A DNA stretch of 64,000 nt, taken from assembly GCF_003202435.1 (NCBI RefSeq), contig NZ_QJHK01000012.1:1-64000 (forward strand), in the 5' to 3' direction. Origin of the DNA: Flavobacterium cheongpyeongense (GTDB lineage: Bacteria > Bacteroidota > Bacteroidia > Flavobacteriales > Flavobacteriaceae). The notes under the pieces were generated by a model. It did not search any database. It saw only the letters and a list, made by a program, of their open reading frames with translations, and was not told where the DNA came from. This document shows positions 42,076-51,897 of this stretch, in pieces. The position numbers were made by a program, and so were the translations under genes. Every line of letters starts with the position of its first letter. Positions within the stretch are counted from its first letter, which is position 1.

Positions 42076-43239
42076 TTAAAACAATCCTGAAACCGGATTA
42101 TTTTTAATTCCGATTTTAGAATAATCAAAACTCATTTTTTGCTGTAACAAAGAAGCGTATACCGACCTAAAATCAATTTGGTGTTTTAAATCGCCGTTAT
42201 CCAAATCGGCTAAATTTGGGTTATTGCCCAGAATTGTTCCTTTATTACTTCCTCCAATCACAAACATTGGAGCTGCAGTTCCGTGATCGGTTCCGCTTCC
42301 GTTGTCTTTTACACGTCTTCCAAATTCAGAAAACACCACGATTGTAACGTTTTGAAGCAATTGTGCCTGTTTCAGATCGTTATAAAAACTAAATAACGCA
42401 TCATTTAATTCTGTTAATCTTCGCTCATGAATAGAAAGCTGATTGTCGTGCGTATCAAATCCGTTAAGCGATGTGTAATACACTTTCGAATTCAGATTTC
42501 CTTTTAACAATCGGGCAATCCATTCCAGATTTTTAGATAACCCTGTTTTTGGATAACTAATTTCGGTTTTCGATTGTTTCAGGGCATTCTGAATATCATC
42601 CGAACCTTCCACAACCGAATTGGCAATTTTTCGAACGAAATCCAATTGCGGATTATCGGATAGTTTTTCATTTTCCTTATTTGATTTCACCTTAAAACGA
42701 TCCGGGTCTTTTACCGTAATTGTATTCGGCTCCATTCCTTTTAATGCCAGATTATCTATCGAATCCAGATTGATTCCGGCTGTTGGCTGATGATCGTGAC
42801 ATTGCAAATCCAAATAACGTCCTAACCAGCCTTCATTAATATATTTATTGGAATCTGCAGCCGTTTGCCAAATTTCCTGACTGCGAAAATGCGAACGAAC
42901 CGGTTCCGGATAACCCACATTCTGGATTACCGTTAAATCTCCGTTTTGCTGCATTTGTGCAAAATCTTTTAAGGCAGGATGAAAAGCCATCCCTTTATTT
43001 TTACCTACAACGATATCTTTATTTAGAGCAATTTTAGTTCTGAAATCATAATACAAAGGATCTTCATAAGGAATAAAAGTATTCAGTCCGTCGTTTCCTC
43101 CGTTAAGTTGAACAAAAACCAGACATTGTTCGCCTATAATCAAATTATCCTGAGCACCAAAAGCATGTAAAAAACTTGGAAGCACCAGCATTCCTCCGGT
43201 AAACGTCCCTGTTAACGTTAAAAAATTTCTTCTGTTCAT
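42076..43239 (-). CDS. DUF1501 family protein with twin-arginine-like signal
   Basis: A 387-residue protein of the DUF1501 family, related to sulfatases and alkaline phosphatases. The N-terminus MNRRNFLTLTGTFTGGMLVLPS looks like a Tat signal (RRxFL). FVQLNGGNDGLNTFIPY (about 42-58), SHFRSQEIWQTA and SEFGRRVKDNGSGTDHGTAAPMFVIGG (about 310-336) are the conserved family blocks. The family's reaction is unknown. It follows the DUF1800 gene after 12 bases, a pairing seen in many Bacteroidota and Planctomycetes. Confidence 0.9.
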   Translation of the reverse strand: MNRRNFLTLTGTFTGGMLVLPSFLHAFGAQDNLIIGEQCLVFVQLNGGNDGLNTFIPYEDPLYYDFRTKIALNKDIVVGKNKGMAFHPALKDFAQMQQNGDLTVIQNVGYPEPVRSHFRSQEIWQTAADSNKYINEGWLGRYLDLQCHDHQPTAGINLDSIDNLALKGMEPNTITVKDPDRFKVKSNKENEKLSDNPQLDFVRKIANSVVEGSDDIQNALKQSKTEISYPKTGLSKNLEWIARLLKGNLNSKVYYTSLNGFDTHDNQLSIHERRLTELNDALFSFYNDLKQAQLLQNVTIVVFSEFGRRVKDNGSGTDHGTAAPMFVIGGSNKGTILGNNPNLADLDNGDLKHQIDFRSVYASLLQQKMSFDYSKIGIKNNPVSGLF

Positions 43240-43251
43240 AATAATAGCTTT

Positions 43252-44649
43252 TTAAATCAACTGATATTCCGGTAACTTGGTGATATAATTAAACAAACGA
43301 ACAACTGCATAATTGGCATTAGGATTTTTAGGATCAAAATCATATTTCAGTAAATTTTCCATGTCTTTTTGCATGGATTCGTTTACATTAAACAACAATC
43401 TGTTTGACAATTCGGCTATGATGGTTTTATTATTTCCGTTTGCGTCAAATTCAACTTTTACCTCTCTTTTCTCCAATTCTAATTTAGGTTTCGGGTTTTC
43501 ATTATTCATCGAATTGAGTACTTTTTTTGAAAGTTTCCTTCCGCTGCAAAGCAAATCCGAAGTATTGTTTCGCTGCAGATAGACTTGCGAGGTAAGCCAT
43601 GAATTCCCTCCATCCCAGCCTTTCACATTGATCTGGTTGTACAAATCCATTCTTTGTTGCTTTAAAAAGGCGATAATCATGGTCTCATCATAATCTTTTA
43701 ATTTGAGTTCGTCAATAAGCTGTGAAATATAAACCAGTGGATCTTTGATTTTTTTTCCGGAAGTATCTTTGACGTATTCTTCGGTAAAAATTTTAGTAAG
43801 CAACGGTTCGATTTCAAAATTTACTTTTCGAAAATAATCGCCATAATATTTAACAGATTCTTCTGATGGATTATCGTAAAGAAACCACTTCAGGATTTTT
43901 CGAGTAATGAGATACGGAATGTTTTTTTGTTCGAAAATAATATCAACTAAATCATCGGCTTTCCAGTTTCCCGTTCTTCCGAAATAAGTTTTATTGCTGT
44001 TATCTTCTAAATTTTTTCTGTAAACAGCTTCTTCATCACCATAATTTAATCCTGCCAAGGCTCTTGCACCGTTTTTAATATCCTCTTCGGTATAATTCCC
44101 GATTCCGATCGTGAATAGTTCTAGTAATTCCCGACTTAAATTTTCATTGATTTTGCCTTTTTTATTATCGACATTATCCAGGTATTTAATCATGGCGTTC
44201 GATTTTACGATCTTTTTGGTCATTTCCTTGAAATTTCCAAAAGCATTCTCCCGTAAAATCATGTTGTGCTGGTAAATCCAGTAATTGATTTTTACTTTTT
44301 GAGAAGTTGCTACAAAATGATTGTGCCAGAAACAAACCATTTTTTCGCGTAGCGGAAATTCATCGGTTTGCATTTTGGCAATCCACCATTTTTTAAATTC
44401 AGTAGTAGTTTGGTTTTCTCTTTTCTGGATTTTCTTTTTTTCTTCAGGATCGAGATTCTTAATCAGTTGACGTGATTCTTTGTATTCAGCAATTGTCCTG
44501 GGGTCTTCTTTTAAAAAAGCAGGAAGTTGAGTATCGAACTTTATATCATAAGATCGCTTTAGAAACTTTTCTAATCCTATTTTTTCAATTTTAGTGGCTT
44601 GCTTTCCGGAGAAGCCCAATCGTAACGACCAAAGATTGCTTTTTTTCAT
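43252..44649 (-). CDS. DUF1800 family protein
   Basis: A 465-residue protein with the DUF1800 blocks MVCFWHNHFVAT (about 104-115), NLSRELLELFTIGIGNYTEEDI (about 168-189) and KGWDGGNSWL (near 350). No signal peptide is obvious at the N-terminus, which starts MKKSNLWSLRLGFSGKQAT. The function of the family is unknown. It forms a two-gene operon with DUF1501, which follows it after 12 bases, so the two products presumably act together. Confidence 0.9.
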   Translation of the reverse strand: MKKSNLWSLRLGFSGKQATKIEKIGLEKFLKRSYDIKFDTQLPAFLKEDPRTIAEYKESRQLIKNLDPEEKKKIQKRENQTTTEFKKWWIAKMQTDEFPLREKMVCFWHNHFVATSQKVKINYWIYQHNMILRENAFGNFKEMTKKIVKSNAMIKYLDNVDNKKGKINENLSRELLELFTIGIGNYTEEDIKNGARALAGLNYGDEEAVYRKNLEDNSNKTYFGRTGNWKADDLVDIIFEQKNIPYLITRKILKWFLYDNPSEESVKYYGDYFRKVNFEIEPLLTKIFTEEYVKDTSGKKIKDPLVYISQLIDELKLKDYDETMIIAFLKQQRMDLYNQINVKGWDGGNSWLTSQVYLQRNNTSDLLCSGRKLSKKVLNSMNNENPKPKLELEKREVKVEFDANGNNKTIIAELSNRLLFNVNESMQKDMENLLKYDFDPKNPNANYAVVRLFNYITKLPEYQLI

Positions 44650-44774
44650 AACAAAGAGATTTGTTTAAAGTAAGACTTTTGATTTTTGAAAAGGTTTAAT
44701 TCAAATAACCTAAACCATTATCAAGATTTAAAAGCTGTTAACTATTGTAAAACAAAAATTTTCTCATGAAACTT

Positions 44775-44811
44775 GTCATTCCGAGAAACGAGGAATCTTC
44801 GCAAGAAACTC
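44775..44811 (+). repeat. 37-bp inverted repeat, left unit flanking the GIY-YIG gene
   Basis: GTCATTCCGAGAAACGAGG... through GCAAGAAACTC matches the reverse complement of 45360-45396 at 36 of 37 positions. It lies 87 bases before the GIY-YIG start codon and has no pairing partner on its own side, so it looks like one end of a larger element. Confidence 0.8.
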
Positions 44812-44897
44812 CGCACCAATAGGTTCACATATTTTTTAGTAAAACGCATTTAAAACAAGAAAAATCTTTCTTTATTTGTGATTTAAAAAAATTTGCC

Positions 44898-45212
44898 ATG
44901 CTAATATACGAAGGCTACCATACTTATTACATCTACATTATAACAAACAAATCAAAAACTGTTTTCTATACTGGAGTAACCAACAATTTAAAAATTCGTT
45001 TAATTCAGCATAAAGAAAATATTACTGATGGAAATAAAAGTTTTGCTTCAAAATATAAAGTTGAGTTTTTATTGTATTATGAAAAATTTACTTGGATTCA
45101 AGAAGCTATTAGTCGTGAAAAAGAAATAAAAGGCTGGAGTAGAAATAAAAAAATTGAGTTAATTAAAACTCTTAATCCAGATTTGGATTTTTTGAACAAT
45201 TTGTTTGATTGA
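44898..45212 (+). CDS. GIY-YIG nuclease-family protein (UPF0213-like)
   Basis: A 104-residue small GIY-YIG protein: YHTYYIYIITNK (7-18) stands for the GIY motif, YTGVTNN (24-30) for YIG, Arg34 and the SREKEIKGW helix (72-80, Glu74/Glu76) complete the active site, and the C-terminal KIELIKTLNPDLDFL is typical of UPF0213 members. Such small proteins usually have no characterised partner. It is bracketed by 37-bp inverted repeats at 44775 and 45360. The gene is on the opposite strand to all neighbours, consistent with later insertion. Confidence 0.88.
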   Translation: MLIYEGYHTYYIYIITNKSKTVFYTGVTNNLKIRLIQHKENITDGNKSFASKYKVEFLLYYEKFTWIQEAISREKEIKGWSRNKKIELIKTLNPDLDFLNNLFD

Positions 45213-45296
45213 AATTACTATTTTCAAAGTTTATCAATCATAAAATACTTGTGGAACTTGCAGTTATTAATCCTTAATGATTTTTCTCACCGTTTT

Positions 45297-45396
45297 GTCA
45301 TCCTGACGGAGGAAGCATCTTCACAAGAAACTCTGCAATACAAATCATCAATCTTTGTCGAGTTTCTTGCGAAGATTCCTCGTTCCTCGGAATGAC
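45297..45396. repeat. Hairpin repeat on the right of the GIY-YIG gene
   Basis: The arm 45297-45333 (GTCATCCTGACGGAGG... to AGAAACTC) and the arm 45360-45396 are imperfect inverted repeats (29 of 37 positions) around a 26-bp spacer. The right arm is also the 36/37 partner of the left unit at 44775-44811. Its position after the nuclease gene would let it act as a terminator. Confidence 0.8.
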
Positions 45397-45427
45397 AAAG
45401 ATTATGGATAAAAAATTGAAATAAAAA

Positions 45428-45456
45428 AAAGCAGCTATCATTACAATAACTGCTTT
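45428..45456 (-). terminator. nrdA terminator
   Basis: AAAGCAG (45428-45434) pairs with CTGCTTT (45450-45456), extended by weaker inner pairs; on the minus strand a long T-run follows. It lies 55 bases after the nrdA stop codon. Confidence 0.65.
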
Positions 45457-45510
45457 CTATTACTCAGAATAAATCTTTTCTCTTTATTCTATCTTCTTTA
45501 TTCTAAAAAA

Positions 45511-47901
45511 TTAAGACCCACACATCTCACAATCTTCAGGACCAGCGGCTTGTGCTTTTAAAAGCATTGCTTTATAATCCTCAACTGAGATTTCTTCGGT
45601 TTCTGCAACCAGAGTTGGAGATTCTTGTTTTTTGTCGTTGTTTAAGGTAAACTTAATCGCATCAACCGCAGATTTTGTTCTTAGGTAATACATTCCGGTT
45701 TTTAAACCTGACTGCCATGCGTAAAAGTGCATTGACGTTAGTTTAGAATAGTTGGCATCCTGCATGAACAAGTTCAATGATTGCGATTGGTCAATAAAAT
45801 AACCTCTTTGGCGAGACATATCGATTATGTCTTTCATCGACATTTCCCAAACGGTTTTGTACAATTCTTTTAAGTCTTGCGGAATCACATCAATATTTTG
45901 AACCGATCCGTTATGGCGCATGATTTCTTGTTTCAATGTTTCGTTCCACAAACCTCTTTCTACCAAATCATGCAATAAATGTTTGTTTACTACGATAAAT
46001 TCTCCGGACAATACACGACGCGTATAAATGTTTGAAGTATAAGGCTCGAAAGCTTCGTTGTTTCCAAGAATTTGAGAAGTTGAAGCTGTTGGCATTGGCG
46101 CTACTAACAATGAGTTACGAACTCCATGTTCTACCACTTCTTTTCTTAAAGATGCCCAGTCCCAACGGCCTGATAATTCTTCATCTTTCATTCCCCACAT
46201 ATTGTATTGGAATTCCCCTTTTGACATTGGAGAACCTTCAAATGTAGAATATGGCCCTTCTTCTTTTGCCATTTCCATAGAAGCGGTTACGGCTGCAAAG
46301 TATAAGGTTTCGAAAATTTCCTGATTCAGTTTTTTAGCTTCATCGCTTGTAAATGGCATACGCAACAGGATAAAAGCATCAGCCAGACCTTGCACTCCTA
46401 ATCCTACCGGACGATGACGGAAGTTAGAGTTCTCTGCTTCTTTTACCGGATAGTAGTTTCTATCAATTACTTTATTCAGGTTACGGGTTACACGTTTGGT
46501 AACATTGTAAAGGGCTTCGTGATCGAATTTCCCGTTTTCAATAAACATTGGCAACGAAATAGAAGCTAAGTTACAAACTGCGATTTCATCTTTAGAGGTA
46601 AACTCCATAATCTCCGTACACAAGTTTGAAGAACGGATGGTTCCTAAATTTTTGTGGTTCGATTTACGGTTTGCTGCATCTTTGTATAACATATATGGTG
46701 TTCCGGTCTCGATTTGAGATTCGAGAATTTTCTCCCATAATTCGCGGGCACGGATTGTTTTTCTTCCTTTTCCCTGGAATTCATAGTCCGTATACAATGC
46801 TTCGAATTCTTCACCGTAAACATCATAAAGTCCCGGGCATTCATTTGGACACATTAAGGTCCACGCCCCATCTTCCTGAACACGTTTCATAAACAAATCG
46901 GATGTCCACATGGCGAAGAATAAATCTCTTGCACGCATTTCTTCTTTTCCTGTATTTTTCTTTAAATCTAAGAAATCGAAAATGTCAGCATGCCAGGTTT
47001 CGATGTAAATCGCAAAACTACCTTTACGTTTTCCACCACCCTGATCTACGTAACGAGCCGTATCGTTGAATACTCTTAACATTGGTACGATTCCGTTTGA
47101 AGTTCCGTTTGTACCACGAATGTACGATCCTGTAGCACGAACGTTATGAATAGAAAGACCAATTCCTCCGGCTGACTGGGAAATTTTTGCTGTTTGTTTT
47201 AATGTATCGTAAATACCATCTATACTATCATCCTGCATAGCCAAAAGGAAGCAGGAAGACATTTGTGGTTTCGGGGTTCCGGCATTGAACAATGTTGGTG
47301 TCGCATGCGTGAAATACTTTTTAGACATTAAATCGTACGTTTCAATAACCGATTTTAAATCGTCTAAATGGATTCCAACAGAAACACGCATTAACATGTG
47401 TTGTGGGCGCTCAACAATTTTTCCGTTTATTTTAAGAAGATAAGAACGCTCTAAAGTTTTGAAACCGAAGTAATCGTAATTAAAATCTCTTGTGTAAATG
47501 ATATGAGAATCTAAGAAAGCCGCGTTTTCCTGAATTACTTTATATACTTCATCCGAAATTAATGGTGCATCCTGACCATTTCTTGGATTTACGTAGTGAT
47601 ACATATCTTTCATCGTTTCTGAGAACGATTTTTTAGTATTTGAATGCAGGTTTGAAATTGCCACACGAGCTGCTAATTGTGCATAATCAGGATGTGCAAT
47701 AGTCATAGAAGCTGCTGTTTCTGCTGCAAGATTATCTAATTCAGATGTAGAAACTCCGTCATACAATCCTTCAATAACGCGCATAGCTACCTTAACAGGA
47801 TCAACAAGTTCATTAAGCCCGTAACACAATTTTTTGATTCTTTCTGTAATCTTATCAAACATTACAGGCTCTTTGTGGCCATCTCTTTTTACTACATACA
47901 T
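45511..47901 (-). CDS. nrdA: Class I ribonucleoside-diphosphate reductase, large subunit
   Basis: A 796-residue reductase that makes deoxyribonucleotides. The N-terminal ATP cone (about 1-90, [16 protein letters not shown]) gives allosteric activity control. [10 protein letters not shown] and [12 protein letters not shown] (about 420-440) contain active-site residues, and [21 protein letters not shown] (about 610) is conserved. It ends PEDCEMCGS, the mobile CxxC that passes reducing equivalents. nrdB is 288 bp upstream in the same direction. The length fits class Ia. Confidence 0.96.
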   Translation of the reverse strand: MYVVKRDGHKEPVMFDKITERIKKLCYGLNELVDPVKVAMRVIEGLYDGVSTSELDNLAAETAASMTIAHPDYAQLAARVAISNLHSNTKKSFSETMKDMYHYVNPRNGQDAPLISDEVYKVIQENAAFLDSHIIYTRDFNYDYFGFKTLERSYLLKINGKIVERPQHMLMRVSVGIHLDDLKSVIETYDLMSKKYFTHATPTLFNAGTPKPQMSSCFLLAMQDDSIDGIYDTLKQTAKISQSAGGIGLSIHNVRATGSYIRGTNGTSNGIVPMLRVFNDTARYVDQGGGKRKGSFAIYIETWHADIFDFLDLKKNTGKEEMRARDLFFAMWTSDLFMKRVQEDGAWTLMCPNECPGLYDVYGEEFEALYTDYEFQGKGRKTIRARELWEKILESQIETGTPYMLYKDAANRKSNHKNLGTIRSSNLCTEIMEFTSKDEIAVCNLASISLPMFIENGKFDHEALYNVTKRVTRNLNKVIDRNYYPVKEAENSNFRHRPVGLGVQGLADAFILLRMPFTSDEAKKLNQEIFETLYFAAVTASMEMAKEEGPYSTFEGSPMSKGEFQYNMWGMKDEELSGRWDWASLRKEVVEHGVRNSLLVAPMPTASTSQILGNNEAFEPYTSNIYTRRVLSGEFIVVNKHLLHDLVERGLWNETLKQEIMRHNGSVQNIDVIPQDLKELYKTVWEMSMKDIIDMSRQRGYFIDQSQSLNLFMQDANYSKLTSMHFYAWQSGLKTGMYYLRTKSAVDAIKFTLNNDKKQESPTLVAETEEISVEDYKAMLLKAQAAGPEDCEMCGS

Positions 47902-48071
47902 AAGCTTACTTTTTTAATAGTTATTGAAAAAATGAAAGACACCGGAAAACAAATTCCGGGACTTAAACATTGTGTGTTTTAAATTATTTATTTTTTCTGA
48001 GAATTGTAAAATCCCCATGGTTGTCTGTTCTTCAATCTAAAATACAGATGAAAAAAACGTAAAAATGAAAC

Positions 48072-48099
48072 TGGATCTTCGATTTGGGAATGAGATCCA
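48072..48099 (-). terminator. Hairpin between nrdB and nrdA
   Basis: TGGATCT (48072-48078) pairs with AGATCCA (48093-48099); on the minus strand GTTTCATTTTT follows. It may reduce read-through from nrdB to nrdA. A second small hairpin (CCGGAA...TTCCGG, about 47942-47959) lies closer to the nrdA start. The rest of this 288-bp gap has no gene. Confidence 0.45.
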
Positions 48100-48189
48100 A
48101 TCTTAAAAAATTCTATATTAATAGAAACTTTTGTTTCTTAATTTTATTGTCTGTTAGTGTTCGTGGTAACCACTAAAATACAGTTTGCT

Positions 48190-49167
48190 CTAAAAATCTG
48201 CATCAAACGAAATCTTCTGCGCATCACTGTCTGTATTCATTACACCTGATTTTTGATATTCGGCAACACGTTTTTCAAAGAAATTGGTTTTCCCCTGAAG
48301 AGAGATCATGTCCATGAAATCAAACGGATTTGCTGATCCATATACACGCTCGCAGCCTAATTCTACTAATAATCTGTCTGCAACAAACTCTAAATATTGC
48401 GTCATCAAAGTTGCATTCATTCCAATCAAACTTACCGGAAGAGATTCTGTTACAAATTCTCTTTCGATATTTAAAGCATCAACAATGATTTCTTTGATTC
48501 TTTCTTTTGGGACTTTGTTTATTAAATGATGATTATGCAAGTGCACCGCAAAATCACAATGTACACCTTCATCGCGAGAAATCAACTCATTAGAAAAAGT
48601 CAAACCTGGCATTAAACCACGTTTTTTCAACCAGTAAATAGAACAGAAAGCTCCTGAGAAGAAAATGCCTTCAACTGCTGCAAAAGCAATCAGTCTTTCA
48701 GCAAACGAATCAGACTCAATCCATTTTAAAGCCCATTCCCCTTTTTTGGCAATGGCAGGAAAAACTTCCAAAGCATTAAATAATTCTGCTTTTTCTGCTT
48801 CATCTTTTACGTAGGTATCAATTAAAAGAGAATAGGTTTCACTGTGAATATTTTCCATCATAATCTGGAAGCCATAGAAAAATTTAGCTTCCGCATATTG
48901 AACTTCATTTACAAAATTCTCGGCAAGGTTTTCATTTACGATTCCGTCAGAAGCAGCAAAGAATGCTAAAATGTGTTTGATAAAATACCTTTCGTCATCA
49001 CTTAATTTGTTGTTCCAATCTGTCAAATCCTGGTGTAAATCGATTTCTTCGGCAGTCCAGAAACTAGCTTCCATTTTCTTATACCATTCCCAAATATCAT
49101 GATGTTTAATTGGAAAAATAACAAAACGATTCTTGTTTTCTTGTAAAATTGGTTCAACTTGTGACAT
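48190..49167 (-). CDS. nrdB: Class I ribonucleoside-diphosphate reductase, small subunit
   Basis: A 325-residue ferritin-like radical subunit. Metal ligands come from the helices [12 protein letters not shown] (about 36-47), [23 protein letters not shown] (about 92-114, with the ligand Glu/His pair) and [27 protein letters not shown] (about 200). The radical tyrosine is in YGFQIM or close to it. It pairs with NrdA. The order nrdB then nrdA is the usual one in Flavobacteria. Confidence 0.95.
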   Translation of the reverse strand: MSQVEPILQENKNRFVIFPIKHHDIWEWYKKMEASFWTAEEIDLHQDLTDWNNKLSDDERYFIKHILAFFAASDGIVNENLAENFVNEVQYAEAKFFYGFQIMMENIHSETYSLLIDTYVKDEAEKAELFNALEVFPAIAKKGEWALKWIESDSFAERLIAFAAVEGIFFSGAFCSIYWLKKRGLMPGLTFSNELISRDEGVHCDFAVHLHNHHLINKVPKERIKEIIVDALNIEREFVTESLPVSLIGMNATLMTQYLEFVADRLLVELGCERVYGSANPFDFMDMISLQGKTNFFEKRVAEYQKSGVMNTDSDAQKISFDADF

Positions 49168-49283
49168 TGTATTTTTGTTTAATTTTTATAATGAATTTCC
49201 CCTTATTCAGAACGATCACAAAGGTTGTCATTTATACCCAAAAATAAAAGCCAAACTTATTCACAATCGAGCGTAGTTTTTAA

Positions 49284-49315
49284 CAAAGATAAAAATTGAA
49301 ACCTTTTTCAGACAA
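49284..49315 (-). promoter_or_regulatory. nrdB promoter with possible NrdR-like site
   Basis: On the minus strand TTG (49313-49315), a 21-bp spacer and TATCTTTG (49284-49291). The -33 TTG lies inside ATATATTGTC, which resembles half of an NrdR box (ACAnnATATnT type). Only one weak box is visible, so regulation by NrdR is speculative. The rest of the 345-bp gap 49168-49512 is AT-rich with no gene seen. Confidence 0.5.
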
Positions 49316-49512
49316 TATATAAATAGCTGAAAAACAGTTATTTAAAAAACAAGTTTACGCCTAAAGCCCCGTAAAATATAGACTTTTTAAAATAAGAAAC
49401 AAGGAATTTAAGATTGTTTTAAAAAGTTTTTTTTGAGTTAAAAATTTTATTTTTTGAGTTAAAACAGGTGTAAAAAATACACGTTATTATCAAGTCTTTT
49501 TTATATCTTTTA

Positions 49513-50082
49513 TCAACTATTTTTTAGCTCTTCAGCGACTTTTTCGAGTTCCATATACCAGTCTTCACCAAAGCGACGAATAAGCGCTTCTTTGACAAAT
49601 TTATACACAGGAACCTCTAATTCTTTACCCAAAGAACAGGCATCATCACAAATATCCCATTTATCGTAATTCACAGCTGCAAACTCTGTAAAATCTTTTA
49701 CACGGATTGGGTACAAATGACAGGAAACAGGTTTTTTCCAGTCCACAATTCCCTGGTTATAGGCTTGTTCGATTCCGCAAAGAGCGGTTTTACCATCAAA
49801 AATAACGTATGCACAATCTTTATTGTCGATTAACGGTGTTTCGAGATCTCCATCGGTTCCTTTTACCCAGGTTCCCTGTGCTTCAATTGCCGCAATTCCT
49901 TCTTTACGCAAAAAAGGTTTCACTTTCGGATAAATCTCTTCCATTATTTTGGTCTCTGCTTCGCTTAAAGGTGCACCGGCATCTCCGTCTACACAGCAAG
50001 CCCCTTTACAAGCTGACAAGTTGCACACAAATTCTTTTTCAAGAATATCTTCTGAAATAATGGTTTTCCCTAACTGAAACAT
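49513..50082 (-). CDS. DUF3109 family cysteine-rich protein
   Basis: The ATG at 50082 was chosen (189 residues); the upstream frame to 50232 would add 50 residues that overlap repeat-like DNA. The product has [22 protein letters not shown] (Cys20, 25, 29, 30) and a later SCHLYPIRV and CDDACSLG, the metal-binding pattern of DUF3109, related to the YkgJ cluster proteins. The biochemical role is unknown. A TATCTTTG box on the minus strand at 50112-50119 is likely its promoter. Confidence 0.85.
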   Translation of the reverse strand: MFQLGKTIISEDILEKEFVCNLSACKGACCVDGDAGAPLSEAETKIMEEIYPKVKPFLRKEGIAAIEAQGTWVKGTDGDLETPLIDNKDCAYVIFDGKTALCGIEQAYNQGIVDWKKPVSCHLYPIRVKDFTEFAAVNYDKWDICDDACSLGKELEVPVYKFVKEALIRRFGEDWYMELEKVAEELKNS

Positions 50083-50320
50083 GATAATGAAATACTGAAA
50101 TTTATAAAGTGCAAAGATAGTTAAAGAAAGTAGATAAACCACTCTAATATTTAACCGCAAACCACCCAGAGGTTTACACAAAAATCGCAAAACTTTATGA
50201 GTTTTCTCTCTTGCAAACTTTGCATAAATCATTGCGAATCCTTGCGACTAAACCATTATTTGTTATAAATATTTCTTTTTTAAACCAAAAAACGTGTTTT
50301 TATAACAAAAATACATCGTA

Positions 50321-50354
50321 TTGAAAAAACACCTAACTTTATTATCTACTTTTG
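50321..50354 (+). promoter_or_regulatory. Promoter of the MarC operon
   Basis: TTG (50321-50323), a 23-bp spacer and TACTTTTG (50347-50354). The gap 50083-50387 otherwise holds the DUF3109 promoter and the degenerate GCAAAG/TTGCGA word repeats at about 50155-50235. Confidence 0.55.
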
Positions 50355-50387
50355 CACCAGTTTTTAAGCACTTAAAATCAACATGAT

Positions 50388-50966
50388 ATGTTAGAAATTG
50401 ACTTTAAAGAAATTGTCACCGTTAGTATGGTACTTTTTGCTGTAATTGATATTGTTGGATCAATTCCAATTATTGTCAATCTGAGAGCAAAAGTCGGACA
50501 CATCGAATCTGAGAAAGCTTCGATTGTTGCCGGTGCAATTATGATCGTTTTTCTTTTTGTTGGAGAAGGCCTACTGAACCTTATAGGTATTGATGTTCAC
50601 TCATTTGCGGTTGCAGGATCTTTTGTACTGTTTTTTCTGGCTTTGGAAATGATTTTAGGTATTCGCATTTATCGTGACGAAGAACCCGGTTCAGCATCTA
50701 TCGTTCCGTTGGCGTTTCCGTTAATCGCCGGGGCAGGGACAATGACTACCTTGCTTTCGTTACGATCACAGTTTCATACCATTAATATTATCATTGCCAT
50801 TTTACTGAATATTATATTGGTATACATTGTTTTAAAATCATCCCGAAAGATTGAAAACTTATTAGGAGAAAATGGCCTGGGTGTAGTGCGGAAGACATTT
50901 GGGGTAATTTTACTGGCAATAGCTGTTAAATTATTTGCAGCTAATGTTAAAGGTTTGTTCGTCTAA
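50388..50966 (+). CDS. MarC family integral membrane protein
   Basis: A 192-residue MarC/YchE-type protein with six predicted membrane segments (for example VSMVLFAVIDIVGSIPIIVNL at 12-32 and VPLAFPLIAGAGTMTTLL at 106-123). The FAVIDIVGSIPI and PLAFPLIAGAGT motifs are family hallmarks. MarC was once linked to multiple antibiotic resistance but its transport role is not established. It is the first of three co-directional genes. Confidence 0.92.
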   Translation: MLEIDFKEIVTVSMVLFAVIDIVGSIPIIVNLRAKVGHIESEKASIVAGAIMIVFLFVGEGLLNLIGIDVHSFAVAGSFVLFFLALEMILGIRIYRDEEPGSASIVPLAFPLIAGAGTMTTLLSLRSQFHTINIIIAILLNIILVYIVLKSSRKIENLLGENGLGVVRKTFGVILLAIAVKLFAANVKGLFV

Positions 50967-51052
50967 AGGATATTTTCATAAATTTGTTCTATAAAATTCT
51001 AAAATACAGCTCAAAAGCTATTCTTTATTATTTTAGACAAACAAACAGCCTT

Positions 51053-51253
51053 ATGAAAATCTTTACTTCGATCTTAGTGCTTTTGGCATTAGCTTTAATT
51101 GTTTTTAATATCACTCAGCTTGACTTCAAAAATCCTTTTCAGGGAGACAGTGGTGTTGCTCTTATCGGAATAGCAGCTTCGTCTTGTGCCGTTTTAATTC
51201 TGTTGATTTTTAGGATTTCAAAAAAGATAGAAGAAAAAACAAACGGCAGATAA
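51053..51253 (+). CDS. Small two-helix membrane protein
   Basis: The ATG at 51053 (66 residues) was chosen over 50984 because the first 23 codons of the longer frame look like the intergenic tract after marC. The protein has two hydrophobic segments (MKIFTSILVLLALALIVFNI and GVALIGIAASSCAVLILLIF) separated by a short polar loop, and a charged C-terminus RISKKIEEKTNGR. No family recognised. It sits 86 bases after marC and one base before the FAD protein gene. Confidence 0.7.
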   Translation: MKIFTSILVLLALALIVFNITQLDFKNPFQGDSGVALIGIAASSCAVLILLIFRISKKIEEKTNGR

Positions 51254-51254
51254 T

Positions 51255-51860
51255 ATGTTTGACGTTTTAATTGTTGGCGGAGGCGTTTCAGGTATATCAT
51301 GTGCACTGGTTTTAGGATCTGCTAAAAACAAAGCTTTTGTGACCGATAAAAAAATCGGGATTTTTACACACCAGAAAAGTTCTTCTCTACAGGAAGCCAT
51401 TTTTTACAATGCTTACGGCATAACACCAGGCAAATTGGGTTCAGCTTTATTACCCGAAAGTACTCAGGATTTAGCTCAAACCTATCCGCACATTGCTCAA
51501 ATCCCAAATGAAAAGGTAATTAAAATTGAAGGTACTTATCCTGAATTTAGGGTAATTACTAACAAAAACTCTTACCAGACAAAAAATATCGTTATCGGAA
51601 TTGGTTCTGCCAATACTTTTGCCATCGAAGGCCTGATGCAATATATTGAACCGCACAAAAAAGCTTTACCGGAAAAACAGCGTATCCAGCTTAAAAACGA
51701 CGATCATAAAGTAACTGATGGAATTTATGTAATTGGAACTTTGGCAGGCTGGAGAAGTCAGTTGGCTATTGCTGCCGGAAGCGGAGCTGCTGTCGCCACA
51801 GATATACTTACTTTATGGAATAATGGCGTGCAGACCCATGCACATGATAGTATTCGATAA
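51255..51860 (+). CDS. Small FAD-dependent oxidoreductase, thioredoxin-reductase-like fold without CxxC
   Basis: A 201-residue flavoprotein: the FAD site is DVLIVGGGVSGISCALVL (3-20) and the final FAD segment GIYVIGTLAGWRSQLAIAAGSGAAVA (about 156-181). It resembles thioredoxin reductase in its halves but lacks the separate NADPH domain and the redox CxxC, giving a product about two-thirds of usual length. It may use another reductant or be a degenerate flavoprotein. It is translationally linked to the preceding gene (1-base gap). Confidence 0.85.
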   Translation: MFDVLIVGGGVSGISCALVLGSAKNKAFVTDKKIGIFTHQKSSSLQEAIFYNAYGITPGKLGSALLPESTQDLAQTYPHIAQIPNEKVIKIEGTYPEFRVITNKNSYQTKNIVIGIGSANTFAIEGLMQYIEPHKKALPEKQRIQLKNDDHKVTDGIYVIGTLAGWRSQLAIAAGSGAAVATDILTLWNNGVQTHAHDSIR

Positions 51861-51897
51861 AATTTCAAAAATAAGTTTCTTTATAAAATTACAAACC

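Noticed and set aside
45240..45420. CRISPR-like repeats near the GIY-YIG gene
   Set aside because: The units are inverted, not direct, without regular spacers, and no cas gene is present.
50083..50232. Longer N-terminus for the DUF3109 protein
   Set aside because: The 50 extra residues overlap degenerate repeats and the promoter region and are not typical of the family.
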